DNA of 8,716 nucleotides from TMED-70 sp036164085 (GTDB lineage: Bacteria > Chloroflexota > Dehalococcoidia > Lucifugimonadales > Lucifugimonadaceae). The notes under the pieces were generated by a model. It did no database searches. It worked only from the letters and a program-made list of their open reading frames with translations, and was not told the DNA's origin. The stretch is from contig JAYZJV010000023.1 of NCBI GenBank assembly GCA_036164085.1, positions 1 to 8,716 on the forward strand. The letters run 5' to 3'. The position numbers were made by a program, and so were the translations under genes. Shown piece by piece: positions 5,927-8,716 of the stretch (its first letter is position 1; every line of letters begins with the position of its first letter).

Positions 5927-8434
5927 CTATGATTTTTTTGCCAATGATTTTTTTGATTTTTTTGGCTTATTTATTTTGTCTATAATTAAAATATCTTGTT
6001 TTTTATCAAAGTCTAACTGAATAAAGTCCCCAGGGGTAAATTTAGCATTAAGAAGGTCATCTGATAGTTTATCTTCTACTTTTTCTTGAATAGTTCTTCT
6101 CAATGGCCTTGCCCCCATTTTAGGATCAAATCCATTATCTGCCAAATATTCTTTAGCTTTTTCTGTCCAAGATAAATCTAGGTCATGATCTTTCAATCTA
6201 TCTGAAACTTCTTTTAGCAATAAATCCACAATCTCATGTATATGCGATTTTTCCAAAGGATGGAACACTATTTTATCATCTAGTCTATTTAAGAATTCAG
6301 GTCTAAATCCATTTTTTGGATCTTCAACTTCGCTTAATACTCTTTCTTCAAGAGATTTATAATCCAACGTTTTACTAGATCCCTCTTGAGTAAAACCTAA
6401 TCTACCTTCTGAGTAAATTCTTTGAGAACCAAGGTTAGATGTCATTACAATTATTGTATTCTTGAAATCTATAATTCTTCCTTTTCCATCTGTAAGTCTT
6501 CCATCTTCAAAAACTTGAAGTAAAATATTATAAATTTCTTCGTGTGCCTTTTCTATCTCATCAAGGAGAATCACGCAATAAGATTTTCTTCTAACAGCTT
6601 CTGTAAGCTGCCCTCCATCATCATATCCAACATAACCAGGAGGTGAGCCGATCAATCTAGAAACAGTGTGTCTTTCACGATATTCAGACATATCAAATCT
6701 AATCATAGAATCTTCTGTTCCAAATAAAAATTCTGCAAGTCTTTTTACTAAATGAGTTTTTCCTACACCAGTAGGGCCAAGAAATAAAAACGCTCCTATT
6801 GGTCTTTTAGGATCTTTAAGGCCAGTTCTTGCTCTTCTTACAGCTTTTGAAATAGCAGCTATTGCTTCACTTTGCCCAATAACGTCTAGACCTAATGCAC
6901 TTTCAATTTGTTTTAATTTTTCCTTGTCCTCACTATCAAGTTTCTTCAAAGGAATACCCGTCCACATTGAAACAACCTCTGAAATATCTTCTTCAGTCAC
7001 TTGCACAGCTTTTTTAGGCTTAGAAGCTTCATATTCTTTCTCTAAAGATTCAAATTCATCAGCTGTTTCTAACTCGTCATCTCTATACTTTGCAGCTTTT
7101 TCATATTGCTGCGAAGAAATAGCATCTTCTTTCCATCTTCGTATTTTTTCTAATTCTTTTTTCTTGTCACGCAATGGTTTAGGGTAAAATGAATTCCTTA
7201 TTCTTACTCTTGAACCAGCTTCGTCAATAATATCAATGGCTTTATCTGGTAGATTTCTATCTGTTATATATCTATCTGAGAGGTTTACTGCGCTATTTAT
7301 AGCATCATCAGTTATTGTAACCTGATGATAATTTTCATATTGTTCTTTTATCCCATTTAGTATATCAACTGTTAACTCTCCATTTGGTTCATCAATTGTT
7401 ACTGGTTGGAACCTTCTCTCTAGAGCCTTATCTTTCTCCACGTACTTTCTATAATCGTCTTGAGTTGTTGCGCCTATTACTTGAATGTCTCCTCGCGCTA
7501 AAGCGGGCTTCAATATATTTGCAGCATCAACTGCACCTTCTGCTGCTCCTGCTCCCACCAAGGTATGAACCTCATCAATAAAAACAATACAATTTTTTGA
7601 GCGAGTTAATTCTTTTACTATTTTCTTTAATCTTTCCTCAAACTCTCCTCGATATTTAGTTCCAGCAACTAGACTACCAATATCCATAGAAACCAGTCTT
7701 TTACCTTCAAGAGTTTCTGGCACATCTCCTTCAATCATTAATAAAGCCAATCTTTCTATAACAGCAGTTTTACCTACTCCGGGTTCTCCTATAAGAACAG
7801 GATTATTTTTTCTTCTTCTACTAAGAATTTGAACAACTCTTTCAAGTTCTGCCGCTCTTCCTACTACAGGATCAAGTTCACCATTTTCTGCTTTGCTAGT
7901 TAAATCTGTTGCTATTTCATCAAGAGTCGGGGTAGATGAACTTTTCCCTTTTCCTGAAACAGAACCTTGAGATTTACCTCCAGAGGAAGCTGTTTTAGAT
8001 AAAACATTTTGAGTTTCATCTCTAATAACATCTAATGAAAGGTCTAAGCTCTCTAAAACATTAGCTCCGATACCATCTCCTTCTCTCATAAGACCTATTA
8101 GAAGATGTTCTGTCCCAATATAATGATGGCTTTGTTTTCTGGCCTCATCAACTGCAAGTTCAATAACTTTTTTTGCTCGTGGAGTTAAGCCAATTTCACC
8201 CGTTGTAGGTTTATCACCTTTACCAATAATAAACTCAACTGCTGACCTGATTTTCTGAGTGTCTGCTTTTAGATTTTGAAGTACTTTGGCAGCTACTCCT
8301 TCTGCTTCTCTTATCAAACCAAGTAAAATATGTTCAGTTCCAATATAATTATGATTAAATTGAGTAGCTTCTTCCTGAGCGAGAGCCAATACCCTTCTAG
8401 CTCTTTCAGAAAATTTTTCGAACCTACTGGCCAT
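5927..8434 (-). CDS. clpC: ATP-dependent Clp protease ATP-binding subunit ClpC
   Basis: ClpC is a two-ring AAA+ unfoldase that feeds proteins into the ClpP peptidase and serves in protein quality control. The 835-residue product has two Clp_N repeats (about 1-75 and 80-147) and a Ser/Gly linker (about 148-168). Ring D1 has Walker A GEPGVGKT (216-223), Walker B IVFIDE (283-288) and pore loop GTKYRG (258-263). The middle domain (about 420-475) contains a UVR-like stretch. Ring D2 has Walker A GPTGVGKT (553-560), Walker B VILLDE (621-626), pore loop GYVG (600-603) and sensor-2 GARPLRR. The LGF tripeptide (679-681) in D2 is the ClpP-docking loop, which separates it from ClpB. The tail is lysine-rich. 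ATG at 8434 has AAGGAG (8446-8441) six bases upstream. No ctsR or mcsAB gene and no clear CtsR or CIRCE site is visible. Confidence 0.97.
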   Translation of the reverse strand: MASRFEKFSERARRVLALAQEEATQFNHNYIGTEHILLGLIREAEGVAAKVLQNLKADTQKIRSAVEFIIGKGDKPTTGEIGLTPRAKKVIELAVDEARKQSHHYIGTEHLLIGLMREGDGIGANVLESLDLSLDVIRDETQNVLSKTASSGGKSQGSVSGKGKSSSTPTLDEIATDLTSKAENGELDPVVGRAAELERVVQILSRRRKNNPVLIGEPGVGKTAVIERLALLMIEGDVPETLEGKRLVSMDIGSLVAGTKYRGEFEERLKKIVKELTRSKNCIVFIDEVHTLVGAGAAEGAVDAANILKPALARGDIQVIGATTQDDYRKYVEKDKALERRFQPVTIDEPNGELTVDILNGIKEQYENYHQVTITDDAINSAVNLSDRYITDRNLPDKAIDIIDEAGSRVRIRNSFYPKPLRDKKKELEKIRRWKEDAISSQQYEKAAKYRDDELETADEFESLEKEYEASKPKKAVQVTEEDISEVVSMWTGIPLKKLDSEDKEKLKQIESALGLDVIGQSEAIAAISKAVRRARTGLKDPKRPIGAFLFLGPTGVGKTHLVKRLAEFLFGTEDSMIRFDMSEYRERHTVSRLIGSPPGYVGYDDGGQLTEAVRRKSYCVILLDEIEKAHEEIYNILLQVFEDGRLTDGKGRIIDFKNTIIVMTSNLGSQRIYSEGRLGFTQEGSSKTLDYKSLEERVLSEVEDPKNGFRPEFLNRLDDKIVFHPLEKSHIHEIVDLLLKEVSDRLKDHDLDLSWTEKAKEYLADNGFDPKMGARPLRRTIQEKVEDKLSDDLLNAKFTPGDFIQLDFDKKQDILIIDKINKPKKSKKSLAKKS

Positions 8435-8593
8435 TAAAGACTCCTTGAATAAAATAAATTTTTATTTTTACAATATTACCTATTAACTATCTTCTTTATA
8501 TATTAAGTTTTTATCAATAGTTTTTTATAGAAATTTAGGAAAAAACCCAACAAAATAAATACGAAAATCGTAAATTATACTGAATAAAAAATC
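8435..8593 (-). other. Intergenic region upstream of clpC
   Basis: This 159-nt AT-rich gap is the only sizeable space before clpC, so the clpC promoter is expected here. It holds the AAGGAG ribosome site (8446-8441). TTGATA (8517-8512) could serve as a -35 box, but no good -10 lies at the right distance. A short hairpin, TACGA-TTT-TCGTA (8572-8560), is followed by a T-rich run and might weakly terminate the upstream gene; with five pairs and two G-C it is not convincing. I see no heat-shock operator. Confidence 0.4.
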
Positions 8594-8716
8594 TTAAGAT
8601 TCTTTTTCTTTATCTTCTGGATCCTCAGATTTTGGAGCTTCCTCTGCTGGAGCTTCCTCTACTGGAGCTTCCTCTACTGGAGCTTCCTCTGCTGGAGCTT
8701 CCTCTGCTGGAGTTTC
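8594..8716 (-). CDS. C-terminal end of an unrecognised protein with acidic Glu-Ala-Pro repeats
   Basis: Only the last 40 residues and a TAA stop (8596-8594) are inside the window; the gene continues beyond position 8716. The visible part is five repeats of a five-residue Glu/Ala/Pro unit (EEAPA or EEAPV), then KSEDPEDKEKES. It is highly acidic, has no hydrophobic segment and is probably disordered. The tail is similar in style to that of L10 at the other end of the window. Tails of this kind occur on ribosomal proteins and other cytoplasmic proteins of several bacterial groups, but nothing seen here identifies the protein. The frame is supported by the in-frame 15-bp periodicity. It is transcribed in the same direction as clpC, with 159 nt between them. 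Confidence 0.75.
   Translation of the reverse strand, partial: ETPAEEAPAEEAPVEEAPVEEAPAEEAPKSEDPEDKEKES
8634..8716 (-). repeat. Tandem 15-bp repeats encoding EEAPA/EEAPV
   Basis: Five full 15-bp units (8634-8648, 8649-8663, 8664-8678, 8679-8693, 8694-8708) and a partial sixth run to the window edge. Read on the plus strand the unit is GGAGCTTCCTCTGCT, and two units have A in place of G at position 13, which changes alanine to valine. Otherwise the units are identical, implying recent slippage or duplication. The period is a multiple of three and keeps the frame. The array probably continues outside the window. Confidence 0.92.

Noticed and set aside
6924..7581. Two plus-strand open frames opposite clpC
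   Set aside because: Both are antisense to conserved ClpC domains, are rich in serine or leucine as expected from complementary codons, and lack start signals.
8560..8572. Short hairpin TACGA-TTT-TCGTA as terminator of the upstream gene
   Set aside because: Five base pairs with two G-C and an interrupted T run are too weak to call with confidence; it is mentioned only in the intergenic entry.

Overview
The window is an AT-rich stretch of bacterial chromosome (about one third GC by eye) in which every supported gene lies on the minus strand. Read in the direction of transcription, from high to low coordinates, the order is: tail of an unrecognised acidic-repeat protein, clpC, larC, tRNA-Thr(UGU), tRNA-Tyr(GUA), tRNA-Thr(GGU), tuf, rpmG, secE, nusG, rplK, rplA, L10 leader/attenuator, rplJ (3' end at the window edge).

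Positions 1-4172 are the classic tuf/secE/nusG/L11-L1-L10 translation and transcription operon. It holds elongation factor Tu, ribosomal proteins L33, L11, L1 and L10, the SecE translocase subunit and the NusG elongation factor, with gaps of 3 to 21 nt inside the operon. The one larger gap, between rplA and rplJ, holds a recognisable L10 leader that ends in an intrinsic terminator, the expected autoregulatory attenuator for L10/L12 synthesis. Four of the genes (secE, rplK, rplA, rplJ) start with TTG. L10 carries an acidic tail of four 14-residue repeats.

Positions 4173-4676 hold three tRNAs and spacer. The Thr-Tyr-Thr-tuf order resembles the thrU-tyrU-glyT-thrT-tufB arrangement of enterobacteria, without glyT. 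Positions 4677-5861 encode a complete LarC (nickel insertion for the nickel-pincer cofactor) with no other lar gene in view. Positions 5927-8434 encode a complete ClpC AAA+ unfoldase with a ClpP-docking LGF tripeptide. Positions 8594-8716 are the C-terminal end of a protein made of five-residue acidic/proline repeats.

Taxonomy is inferred. The ClpC N-terminus, the L1 and L11 sequences and the tuf-rpmG-secE-nusG-rplKAJ order resemble Chloroflexota from memory. The low GC and tight packing suggest a streamlined, perhaps marine, lineage of the SAR202/Dehalococcoidia kind. Low-GC actinobacteria are the main alternative. No similarity search was run.

This is mostly core housekeeping sequence. I see no mobile element, CRISPR array, defence system or undescribed multi-gene system. 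The points worth a second look are the acidic repeat tails at both ends, the clustered TTG starts, the L10 attenuator layout, the odd zinc-ribbon spacing in L33 and the orphan larC.
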